Position numbers and translations under genes: made by a program | The notes under the pieces: generated by a model | What the model was told of the DNA's origin: nothing | Database searches by the model: none | The model's input: only the letters and a program-made list of their open reading frames with translations | From: Prevotellaceae bacterium UBA2757 | GTDB taxonomy: Bacteria > Bacteroidota > Bacteroidia > Bacteroidales > Bacteroidaceae | DNA length: 5,256 nucleotides | Reading direction: 5' to 3' | NCBI GenBank assembly: GCA_002353215.1 | Contig: DEJD01000081.1 | Coordinates: forward strand, 10,375 to 15,630 | Shown: positions 1 to 5,256 of the stretch, in pieces | Layout: the number at the start of each line of letters is the position of its first letter | Position numbering within the stretch: the first letter of the stretch is position 1

Positions 1-944
1 AGTATAACTATGAATTCCGGAGCTATGAGCGAGAGTCCGAACATAACTGGAAAACTGACAAAACAGGTGAATCGGAGCATCTTGCTGAATGAGTGACAGA
101 GTCTGTCTTTGTCGTCGCCCACCTGTACGAATGTAGGTTGTGCTATACCCTGAACCATACCGATAATGGTTTGTGCCCCCATCATGTTCCATTTATTTGC
201 CTGGCTATAAAGTCCTACCTCCGTTTTGGTGTATAGTTTTCCGATTACCAAAGCGAAGATATTATTATTTATCTGGTTGAAGATATTAGTTATTAGCATC
301 TTACTGGAGAAACCAAACATCTCTCTGATAGGTTGGAAAGTAACGGTAAGAGATGGACGCCAACCACTGACTATCCAACTCAGCACAGAAACAGTCAGGT
401 TGAAAAGTATGGTTTGGGTGGCAAGTCCCCAGTATGCCATATCGTTGTAAGCCATAACGATACCGACTGTTCCGGAAACCAGCAGAGCCACAACCCCGAT
501 AATGGCTAAGGGTTTCTGCCTAATCTGTCGGAAGAGAATGGCTCTGGGCACAATGCTAAACGAAGCTATGAAGAAACCAAGGAAATAGTAGCGGGAAAGC
601 GGAGTCAGCAGTGGTTCGTTGTAGAATGCAGCAATCAGCGGAGCTAAAAAGAAGAAGAGGACATACATCATGAAACTCACAACCACATTAAACCAGAAGA
701 CCGAATTGAAATCTCTGTGTGTGGCATCGCGACGATTGGTGAGAGCAGTGACGAATCCGCTATCTTGCAATGAATTGGCAACGAGAGCAAATATCATCAG
801 CATGCCTATGAGTCCATAGTCGTCCTGAGTAAGCCGTCTTGCCAGTATAATTCCGAAAACAGCATTCAGCAGTTGTATGGTGCCACTATTGAAAGCAGAC
901 CAAAACAATCCTTTTGCAGCTTTGTCTTTTAGTGTTACTGGCAT
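1..944 (-). CDS. Wzx-type polysaccharide flippase (MATE/TuaB-like), C-terminus cut by window edge
   Basis: This is an open frame on the minus strand with no stop before the window edge. It gives the first 314 residues of a protein whose family is usually about 480 residues, so roughly the C-terminal third is missing. Hydrophobic segments fall near residues 15-34, 40-58, 80-108, 115-133, 145-165 and 169-185, as expected for the first half of a multi-span exporter. The N-terminal opening MPVTLKDKAAKGLFWSAF, the RDFNSVFWFN stretch near residue 78, and the later SSKMLITNIFNQINNN and EVGLYSQANKWNMMG stretches look like the lipopolysaccharide/teichuronic acid flippase family (COG2244, TuaB-like). 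Members flip undecaprenyl-linked repeat units across the inner membrane. The ATG is the first start after an in-frame stop, which is also the stop of the LicD gene, 18 bases away. No Shine-Dalgarno site is visible, and the gene probably shares the LicD transcript. The substrate cannot be deduced. Confidence 0.9.
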   Translation of the reverse strand, partial: MPVTLKDKAAKGLFWSAFNSGTIQLLNAVFGIILARRLTQDDYGLIGMLMIFALVANSLQDSGFVTALTNRRDATHRDFNSVFWFNVVVSFMMYVLFFFLAPLIAAFYNEPLLTPLSRYYFLGFFIASFSIVPRAILFRQIRQKPLAIIGVVALLVSGTVGIVMAYNDMAYWGLATQTILFNLTVSVLSWIVSGWRPSLTVTFQPIREMFGFSSKMLITNIFNQINNNIFALVIGKLYTKTEVGLYSQANKWNMMGAQTIIGMVQGIAQPTFVQVGDDKDRLCHSFSKMLRFTCFVSFPVMFGLSLIAPEFIVI

Positions 945-962
945 ATAATAGTTTTTTGTTGT

Positions 963-1787
963 TTAGTCTTCCCTACCCTTTTTTATCAGTTCCGGTTTTA
1001 CGAAGATAGCATGAATCTTTCGTTTTTCCTCTGGTGGAATCGTCATATAATCCCTATATAAATCCTTCAGATAGGCATCAGGATTGCAAGGGGCAGAGAA
1101 CGTCTTTCCCTCGAATTGTATCTCCCCTACCGGGAAAATGCTATCCTTTCGGTGCATGATGCCATATCCGTTATTTATCAGTATGTTGGATATGTATGTA
1201 TCACATTTTCGGGTAGAACACAGGAATTTCCACAGTCCTTGCAGCACCATATACTTTGCTCCAAAATAGAAAAATTCGCAGAAGGAGCGCAGAGAATAGT
1301 AGTGTTGTCCGTGCAAGATGCTGTAGCTTACGGATATGCCTCGTGAAATCTTCTTAATCCAGTGGCGTGATGCTGTAGGATAGTCGATGAATGGGAAGAT
1401 ATCTACGAAGAGACCTTTCTGATAATCGGTGTTGAACATATCGGAAGCTTCTATGTAAAGTGAATTCATGTCACGAACCTTCACGATCGGTTCCTTACAA
1501 TGAGGATCGGTTTCCGGAGTTTGCAGAAACAGATTATCGGGCAGTTCCTTGGGTGCCACCTTGATAAACTTCTCCATCTCCTCGAGTCGCATAGCCACAT
1601 CTATGTCATCATCCCAAGGAATGAAACCCCCGTGACGAACAGCTCCCAATATGGAACCTCCATCGAGCCAGTATTCTATGTCGTACTTCTTGCAGATTCT
1701 GTCTATCTCTTCTAAGATGCCCAACTGTTTCAGCTGACAAGCTCTCAGGTTCTGTTTTACATATTCAGAAAGATAACTGTTTTCCAT
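963..1787 (-). CDS. LicD-family phosphotransferase
   Basis: A 274-residue protein of the LicD family (nucleotidyltransferase fold), which transfers a phospho-group such as phosphocholine from a CDP-donor onto a glycan. The hallmark block is clear: LDGGSILGAVRHGG at residues 41-54 followed by WDDDIDV at 58-64, giving metal-binding aspartates at about 59-61 and 63. GLFVDIFPFID (125-135), FPVGEIQFEG (218-227) and YLKDLYRDYMTIPP (239-252) match the usual later LicD blocks. Length is normal and no signal peptide is visible, so it probably acts on the cytoplasmic side before flipping. An in-frame GTG at 1796 would add three residues (MDK). The ATG at 1787 is preferred because it has a GGA a few bases upstream and ATG is the usual start. 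The gene begins 13 bases after the SDR stop. With a cytidylyltransferase two genes upstream, the donor is probably a CDP-linked compound made in this operon; this is inference, and phosphocholine is not excluded. Confidence 0.92.
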   Translation of the reverse strand: MENSYLSEYVKQNLRACQLKQLGILEEIDRICKKYDIEYWLDGGSILGAVRHGGFIPWDDDIDVAMRLEEMEKFIKVAPKELPDNLFLQTPETDPHCKEPIVKVRDMNSLYIEASDMFNTDYQKGLFVDIFPFIDYPTASRHWIKKISRGISVSYSILHGQHYYSLRSFCEFFYFGAKYMVLQGLWKFLCSTRKCDTYISNILINNGYGIMHRKDSIFPVGEIQFEGKTFSAPCNPDAYLKDLYRDYMTIPPEEKRKIHAIFVKPELIKKGRED

Positions 1788-1800
1788 TTTATCCACTTTT

Positions 1801-2823
1801 TTACGAACACAATATATTTATGGTCCTCTCCACAGCATTGGTCATGTCATAGTGCGGATTCCATCCTGCTGCAAGCAATTGTCTGTTGTCGAGTATGGCA
1901 TTCACAGCAATCGAAAAACCTTTCTGTTCAACTTCATCGGGCAAATCGAAGATTACCTTTTTGCCTACTGCTTTGGCACACAACTCTGCAAAATCCCTCA
2001 GATGCACATTGCAAGCCTCAGCAGATATGTTATATGGCACACCAACTGCTCCGTTCAGCATTACATAAAGCATTGCAGCTACTGCATCAGCCACATAGGT
2101 GTAGGAGAAAAACTGGTTGCCTTTGCTCTTCAGAACAATGTCCTCGCCGGCAACAGCCTTGAGGATAAACTGAGAAGATGCTTTTGTGTCGCTCAACAAC
2201 ATCGAAGGACCGAATATACGACTCAGTCGCACTATTTTCACATCAGCTCCCTTCTCACTTATATAGGACTGACACAAAGCCTCGCACACTCGTTTCGATT
2301 CAGGATAACAGGCACGACTGTTCAACAGATTCAGATTACCTGTATAGTCTTCTGTAAAAATGTCCTCTCCACGAGCATTTCCATATACCTCCACACTGGA
2401 CGGATAAAGCAAAGTGGCTCCACATTCTAAAGCCAACTCAAGTGCATTTTCTGCTCCTTTCACATTTGTCAGAACTGTCTCTACAGGAAACTGCGAATAA
2501 GCTTTCGGATGGGTATTACTGGCAAGTGGAATTATATAATCAACCTTTAAGGAAGAAGGGAAAGGCTGACACACATCCTGCTGCAGGAAGGTAAAATGTG
2601 GAGAGTTGTAGTATTCTCCAAGTCGTTCTTTTGCCTTTTCTTTATTTCTGCCTACAGCAATAACATTCACCTCACCCAGAGTCATCAGGGCATCAATCAT
2701 ACACATACCCAAAAGACCTGTGGCACCTGTGATAAGAACTGTCTTTCCCTTCAACTGGTCAATACCCTTTGTGGAGAGTATATAGTTGATGTCTTCTTTG
2801 TAGAGCGGATTTGATTTATTCAT
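1801..2823 (-). CDS. NAD(P)-dependent nucleotide-sugar epimerase/dehydratase (extended SDR)
   Basis: A 340-residue extended short-chain dehydrogenase/reductase. The Rossmann glycine motif is TGATGLLG at residues 33-39 region, after the strand KTVLI. ASNTHPKAYSQFPVET (101-116) followed by TNVKGAENALELA is the usual core of the epimerase/dehydratase family. SSVEVYG (142-148) holds the catalytic Ser, and YPESK (173-177) is the YxxxK pair. SRIFGP (201-206) and FFSYTYVADAVAAML (238-252) are substrate-loop and C-domain signatures. The overall pattern resembles UDP-glucuronate decarboxylase-like and dTDP-glucose dehydratase-like enzymes, but the exact reaction cannot be assigned. The start ATG lies 1 base after the stop of the cytidylyltransferase gene, which suggests translational coupling and a shared pathway. 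It may act on the CDP-product of that enzyme or on a separate nucleotide sugar. It is not of the TarJ (medium-chain alcohol dehydrogenase) type used for ribitol phosphate synthesis. Confidence 0.88.
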   Translation of the reverse strand: MNKSNPLYKEDINYILSTKGIDQLKGKTVLITGATGLLGMCMIDALMTLGEVNVIAVGRNKEKAKERLGEYYNSPHFTFLQQDVCQPFPSSLKVDYIIPLASNTHPKAYSQFPVETVLTNVKGAENALELALECGATLLYPSSVEVYGNARGEDIFTEDYTGNLNLLNSRACYPESKRVCEALCQSYISEKGADVKIVRLSRIFGPSMLLSDTKASSQFILKAVAGEDIVLKSKGNQFFSYTYVADAVAAMLYVMLNGAVGVPYNISAEACNVHLRDFAELCAKAVGKKVIFDLPDEVEQKGFSIAVNAILDNRQLLAAGWNPHYDMTNAVERTINILCS

Positions 2824-2824
2824 T

Positions 2825-3547
2825 TTATTTCAACCAACTGTCCTTATCCATTTTCAGGTAACATTTGAACAACTCAAGGTCGTCCTTAGTAGTGAGTTTT
2901 ATATTTTTGTCGGAACCAGCTGCAAAGTGTAGTCGTTCTCCCAAGAGCACCATCATGGTGTTGGTGTATGAAGAACCGTTTATGCCTATACCTTTTTCGA
3001 AAGCCTCACGATACTTTTCGATGAGAAGACCGAATTTATATGCCTGGGGGGTAGCCACACGACGGAGTGTTTCACGTGGAATATACTCAGTTGTTGTGTT
3101 GGCATCCTCCTTATTCACAAGGAAAATCTGTTCGTTGTAGGGCATACTGGTGACACCATTTCCAAACTTGTCACATTTCTCAATCACATCACTCAGCACA
3201 GATGGTTCTATCAAAGGTCTGATTCCATCATGGATTATTATATTGTCATCCTTCGATGCTTTGTCCTCCAGATAGTAAACTCCATTACGAATACTTTCCT
3301 GAGTGGTGCTGCCGGCATCGACAATCCATTCCAGCTTGGTTATGTTAAACTGGTTGGCATAGGAACGAACTACATTCTGCCATCCATCCAGGCACACTAC
3401 TTCAATTTTATCCACCTGCGGATGACGTTGAAAACTCTCCAAGGTATAGATGAGCACAGGTTTGTCATACACATTGATAAACTGCTTTGGTATGTCCTGT
3501 CCCATTCGGTTGCCTACTCCGCCTGCAATAATTATAGCTATATTCAT
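2825..3547 (-). CDS. IspD/TarI-family cytidylyltransferase
   Basis: A 240-residue CTP-dependent nucleotidyltransferase of the IspD/TarI/ISPD family, which makes CDP-alditols from alditol phosphates. The P-loop-like AAGxGxRMGxxxPKQF signature is seen as AGGVGNRMG (8-16) with PKQF (20-23), so R14 and K21 correspond to the CTP-binding pair. GSTTQESIRNG (79-89), HDGIRP (106-111), ATPQ (166-168 region) and NIKLTTKDDLELF (215-227) complete the family set. The open frame extends upstream to an ATG at 3604, but those 19 extra residues carry no family sequence and precede the normal N-terminus MNIAIIIAGG. The ATG at 3547 is chosen for that reason. Two positions differ from MEP cytidylyltransferase: NEQ where IspD has a DT pair, and TNT where it has TDE. 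Together with the locus context this argues for a glycan role rather than isoprenoid synthesis. CDP-ribitol, CDP-glycerol or another CDP-polyol are the candidate products. Confidence 0.88.
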   Translation of the reverse strand: MNIAIIIAGGVGNRMGQDIPKQFINVYDKPVLIYTLESFQRHPQVDKIEVVCLDGWQNVVRSYANQFNITKLEWIVDAGSTTQESIRNGVYYLEDKASKDDNIIIHDGIRPLIEPSVLSDVIEKCDKFGNGVTSMPYNEQIFLVNKEDANTTTEYIPRETLRRVATPQAYKFGLLIEKYREAFEKGIGINGSSYTNTMMVLLGERLHFAAGSDKNIKLTTKDDLELFKCYLKMDKDSWLK

Positions 3548-3601
3548 TCTGTCTCTCAGGGATTGTATGGTTATTATATAATGTGTAAATATGATTGGCA
3601 G

Positions 3602-3609
3602 CAAAGTTA
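3602..3609 (-). promoter_or_regulatory. Candidate internal Bacteroidetes -7 box (TAACTTTG) for the cytidylyltransferase operon
   Basis: On the minus strand the acyltransferase stop codon TAA forms the first bases of TAACTTTG, an exact match to the Bacteroidetes -7 consensus TAnnTTTG. It would start a transcript with a leader of roughly 45-50 bases before the ATG at 3547. No convincing TTTG is seen at the -33 position, so strength is uncertain. The 59-base gap that holds it is by far the longest within the minus-strand run, which fits a separate transcription start for the cytidylyltransferase-SDR-LicD-flippase genes. Confidence 0.4.
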
Positions 3610-4677
3610 GGCTTTTTTCTTAAACCTGCCACTCAACCAAGGAATTTTTTCTACATATGGAACCAAAAGGAAACATATTATGAAAATCACTACTGTGAGT
3701 ATGGTGAAATCGTCCCAGTTGCCTTTGAGCGACTTTACATTTGCTGAACGAACCAATTTGTAGAACTGAATTATCGGATAATGTGCCACGAAGAATACCA
3801 TTGAATGCTGTCCGATGAAGTTGATTACAGGTATTCTCGGAATTCTTATTGAAAGCAGCAAACCTGAAAGTCCGCAAAGCGAAAGGGTAATATTCACAAC
3901 AAGTGCAAACGCATGACCTTCCCAGCGGTTTTCCGACATAGTATATTTTCCTCCGAAATGAAGATTGATTACTATAAACGCTGCCAGCATCAGTACTGAA
4001 AGGATAATTGTCACACTTGTGCCCATCTTTTCCATAAGGAAGTGCCACAGGCGACCTAAGTAGAACAGATAGATTCCGATAAAAACATTATTAAGACTCA
4101 TCCACAATGGATTTCCTTCTTTCCAAAGCCACCAACTGATGAATGGGAAGGCAAGAATCATCCAGTGCAACTTTATATTTATCACCGTTTTATGATGATG
4201 CCAACGCATTGATTCAGGTATTGGAATACGCAGAAGTGGTGGCACTTTAGAAATGAGATGAGCTACCACATAAGCTATGAAGAATGAAAAGAGGAACCAT
4301 GTAGGCGGATTGCCGTAGAACATACTTGACTCCCATGTGTGTTCGATTGTGAGCGACTTGCAAACTGTATTCTTCGGGTCGAGGATGAAGTAAACGAAGA
4401 AGTAGAAAATTGCATTTCCGATGAGTCCCCACACAAAATAAGGTACAAGCAACTGTTTAGCTTTCTTGCCGATAAACTCCTTAGAACTGCCTGAAATGGT
4501 CTTGTTGAAATAACCTGCCTTGAAGAAAAAGAACGACATGAAATAATAACTCCAATCCATAATCGGAGTCCACCAGCTCTCATTGGCAAATCCACAGGCA
4601 CCTGTGATGTGCAACATAATCATTCTGATGATACAAATGCCGCACAATAAGTCGAAAGCATTATTCCTCTCTTTCAT
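3607..4677 (-). CDS. Acyltransferase-3 family membrane protein (glycan O-acyltransferase)
   Basis: A 356-residue integral membrane protein of the acyltransferase-3 family (PF01757), which moves acetyl, succinyl or other acyl groups onto surface glycans. Hydrophobic spans are visible near residues 10-25, 43-57, 78-99, 126-143, 170-186, 195-212, 220-240, 255-277, 291-306 and 325-341, the usual count of about ten. Family landmarks are FDLLCGICIIRMIMLH (8-23) with the proposed catalytic H23, FFFFKAGYF (49-57), KKAKQLLVPYFVW (71-83), PTWFLFSFFIAY (125-136) and HSMVFFVAHYPI (291-302). The position 11 residues before H23, normally Lys or Arg, is Cys12, while Arg18 lies inside the first span. Length is typical. 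The gene is first in the minus-strand run and diverges from the GT14 gene. O-acetylation of the locus glycan is the likeliest role, but donor and acceptor cannot be read from sequence. Confidence 0.9.
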   Translation of the reverse strand: MKERNNAFDLLCGICIIRMIMLHITGACGFANESWWTPIMDWSYYFMSFFFFKAGYFNKTISGSSKEFIGKKAKQLLVPYFVWGLIGNAIFYFFVYFILDPKNTVCKSLTIEHTWESSMFYGNPPTWFLFSFFIAYVVAHLISKVPPLLRIPIPESMRWHHHKTVINIKLHWMILAFPFISWWLWKEGNPLWMSLNNVFIGIYLFYLGRLWHFLMEKMGTSVTIILSVLMLAAFIVINLHFGGKYTMSENRWEGHAFALVVNITLSLCGLSGLLLSIRIPRIPVINFIGQHSMVFFVAHYPIIQFYKLVRSANVKSLKGNWDDFTILTVVIFIICFLLVPYVEKIPWLSGRFKKKA

Positions 4678-4696
4678 TTAGATAACAAATAGTGCG

Positions 4697-4704
4697 CAAA
4701 TGTA
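4697..4704 (-). promoter_or_regulatory. Candidate -7 box (TACATTTG) for the acyltransferase operon
   Basis: Read on the minus strand, these bases are TACATTTG, an exact match to the Bacteroidetes -7 consensus TAnnTTTG, followed by CG. The box ends about 19 bases before the acyltransferase ATG, so transcription would begin only about a dozen bases ahead of the start codon. The expected -33 TTTG is not evident. Confidence 0.45.
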
Positions 4705-4716
4705 CAAAATATTATT

Positions 4717-4724
4717 TATATTTG
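4717..4724 (+). promoter_or_regulatory. Candidate -7 box (TATATTTG) for the GT14 gene
   Basis: These plus-strand bases are TATATTTG, an exact match to the Bacteroidetes -7 consensus TAnnTTTG, followed by CA. The ATG of the GT14 gene lies 20 bases downstream, giving a predicted leader of about 14 bases. No TTTG is found at the usual -33 spacing. Confidence 0.5.
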
Positions 4725-4744
4725 CACTCATAATCGATTTTCTG

Positions 4745-5256
4745 ATGAAAAGAATAGCTTACATCATATCTGCCTACACAGATCCAAACCATCTAAGCAG
4801 GTTAGTTGACCGCCTTTCTGTCAATGCAGATTTTTATGTTCATATTGACAAAAAAGTTGACATCACCCCTTTTGAAAAGTTTCTTGCTGGCAAGGTTCAG
4901 TTCGTTCCCAGATATTGGATTAGCTGGGGTGGATGGAGTCAGGTATTGTATCAGGAAGAACTTCTGAAAGCTGTTTTGAATAGTGGAAAAGACTATAGTC
5001 ACATTGTTTGTCTGAGCGGACTCGACTACCCTATGTGGAATCCGGAAAGGATAGTAAGTTTCTTTAATGAGAATCCTAATAAAGAGTTTATTGCCGGGTT
5101 CGACATGACTGCAGGACATCTTCAGTATCCTTATTATACTAACTATCATTTCTTTCGTGATCTGAAGTGCAGTTCTCAGTGGTGGAAGGATAAACTTATT
5201 GTAGCTTCCAGATGGTTTATGAAACCACTTTGCCACAAACCTCCATATGCACCTAT
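4745..5256 (+). CDS. GT14 (Core-2/I-branching type) glycosyltransferase, C-terminus cut by window edge
   Basis: An open plus-strand frame runs from the ATG to the window edge without a stop and gives 170 residues. The sequence fits the Core-2/I-branching enzyme family (GT14, PF02485, 'Branch'), whose eukaryotic members are beta-1,6-N-acetylglucosaminyltransferases. The landmarks are MKRIAYIISAYTDPNHLSRL at 1-20, DFYVHIDKK (29-37), VQFVPRYWISWGGWSQV (51-67), YSHIVCLSGLDYP (84-96) and the following NPERIVSFFNEN (99-110). Bacterial members are about 280-300 residues, so the last 40 percent or so lies outside. No signal peptide or membrane span is visible, which suggests a cytoplasmic enzyme acting on the lipid-linked repeat unit. 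It is transcribed away from the other genes and has its own candidate promoter. Sugar donor and acceptor are unknown. An antisense frame at 4802-5236 is a shadow of this gene. Confidence 0.9.
   Translation, partial: MKRIAYIISAYTDPNHLSRLVDRLSVNADFYVHIDKKVDITPFEKFLAGKVQFVPRYWISWGGWSQVLYQEELLKAVLNSGKDYSHIVCLSGLDYPMWNPERIVSFFNENPNKEFIAGFDMTAGHLQYPYYTNYHFFRDLKCSSQWWKDKLIVASRWFMKPLCHKPPYAP

Larger units (their letters stand above)
4696..4725. repeat. Short imperfect inverted repeat spanning the two divergent -7 boxes
   Basis: GCAAATGTA (4696-4704) is the inverse complement of TATATTTGC (4717-4725) at 8 of 9 positions, with 12 bases of AT-rich sequence between the arms. Both arms include the candidate -7 boxes. 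The symmetry may simply follow from two outward-facing copies of the same promoter motif, or it may be an operator for a dimeric regulator. Confidence 0.45.
4678..4744. promoter_or_regulatory. Divergent promoter region between acyltransferase and GT14 genes
   Basis: A 67-base, AT-rich gap separates two divergently transcribed genes and must hold the start signals for both unless each is read from outside. It contains one exact TAnnTTTG box per strand, pointing outward and listed separately, with 12 bases between them. Each box would give a very short leader of about 12-15 bases. No clear -33 TTTG is seen at the expected distance on either strand. No stem-loop terminator is expected here or seen. 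Confidence 0.6.

Noticed and set aside
951..957. Short T tracts here and at 1797-1802 as possible phase-variation or terminator signals.
   Set aside because: The tracts are 6-7 bases, lie at gene junctions in an AT-rich genome, and have no GC-rich stem beside them; there is nothing to separate them from background.
1852..2430. A 192-residue plus-strand open frame antisense to the SDR gene.
   Set aside because: It lies wholly opposite a gene with clear family motifs, its translation has no recognisable domain and is rich in Cys, His and Ser as shadow frames often are, and no promoter or ribosome site precedes it.
2825..3547. Housekeeping MEP-pathway ispD.
   Set aside because: The gene is embedded between glycan genes and coupled to an SDR and LicD, and two substrate-side positions differ. 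The family match alone does not establish the isoprenoid role, so no symbol was given.
3620..4048. A 142-residue minus-strand frame inside the acyltransferase gene.
   Set aside because: It overlaps the membrane protein in another frame, has no hydrophobic pattern or motif, and is best read as a shadow.
4692..4727. Possible invertible promoter of the Bacteroides capsule type, suggested by the inverted repeat in the divergent gap.
   Set aside because: The arms are only about 9 bases and imperfect, the enclosed segment is 12 bases, and no recombinase gene is in the window. Known invertible capsule promoters have longer arms enclosing a whole promoter.
4802..5236. A 144-residue minus-strand frame opposite the GT14 gene.
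   Set aside because: The plus strand has a convincing GT14 N-terminus through the same bases; the antisense product has no recognisable family.

Overview
The window is an internal piece of a surface polysaccharide (capsule or O-antigen type) biosynthesis locus, most likely from a Bacteroidales bacterium (Bacteroides, Prevotella or a relative). The assignment rests on three things: the AT-leaning sequence, the lack of strong Shine-Dalgarno sites before most starts, and three exact matches to the Bacteroidetes -7 promoter box TAnnTTTG in the two longest intergenic gaps. The genus cannot be fixed from this sequence alone.

Five genes lie on the minus strand, read from high to low coordinates. 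They are an acyltransferase-3 membrane protein (3607-4677), an IspD/TarI-type cytidylyltransferase (2825-3547), an extended short-chain dehydrogenase/reductase of the nucleotide-sugar epimerase/dehydratase group (1801-2823), a LicD-family phosphotransferase (963-1787), and a Wzx-type polysaccharide flippase that runs off the left edge (1-944). A sixth gene on the plus strand (4745 to the right edge) encodes the N-terminal part of a GT14 (Core-2/I-branching) glycosyltransferase. It is divergent from the acyltransferase across a 67-base gap.

The core is the tightly packed trio cytidylyltransferase-SDR-LicD, with gaps of 1 and 13 bases. LicD proteins transfer a phospho-substituent from a CDP-activated donor, and IspD/TarI proteins make CDP-activated alditols. 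The trio therefore reads as a small pathway that makes a CDP-linked polyol or sugar and transfers it, as a phosphodiester, onto the glycan. The same logic is used by human ISPD with fukutin/FKRP (CDP-ribitol). The substrate cannot be read from sequence. The acyltransferase would add an O-acyl group, the GT14 enzyme would add a sugar, and the flippase would move the lipid-linked repeat unit across the inner membrane.

The gene order is ordinary for a Bacteroidales glycan locus. The points most worth a second look are the ISPD/LicD parallel, substitutions at substrate-facing positions of the cytidylyltransferase, a cysteine at the usually basic position of the acyltransferase active-site motif, and the mirrored promoter boxes in the divergent gap. 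No RNA genes, insertion sequences, CRISPR arrays or convincing terminators were seen.
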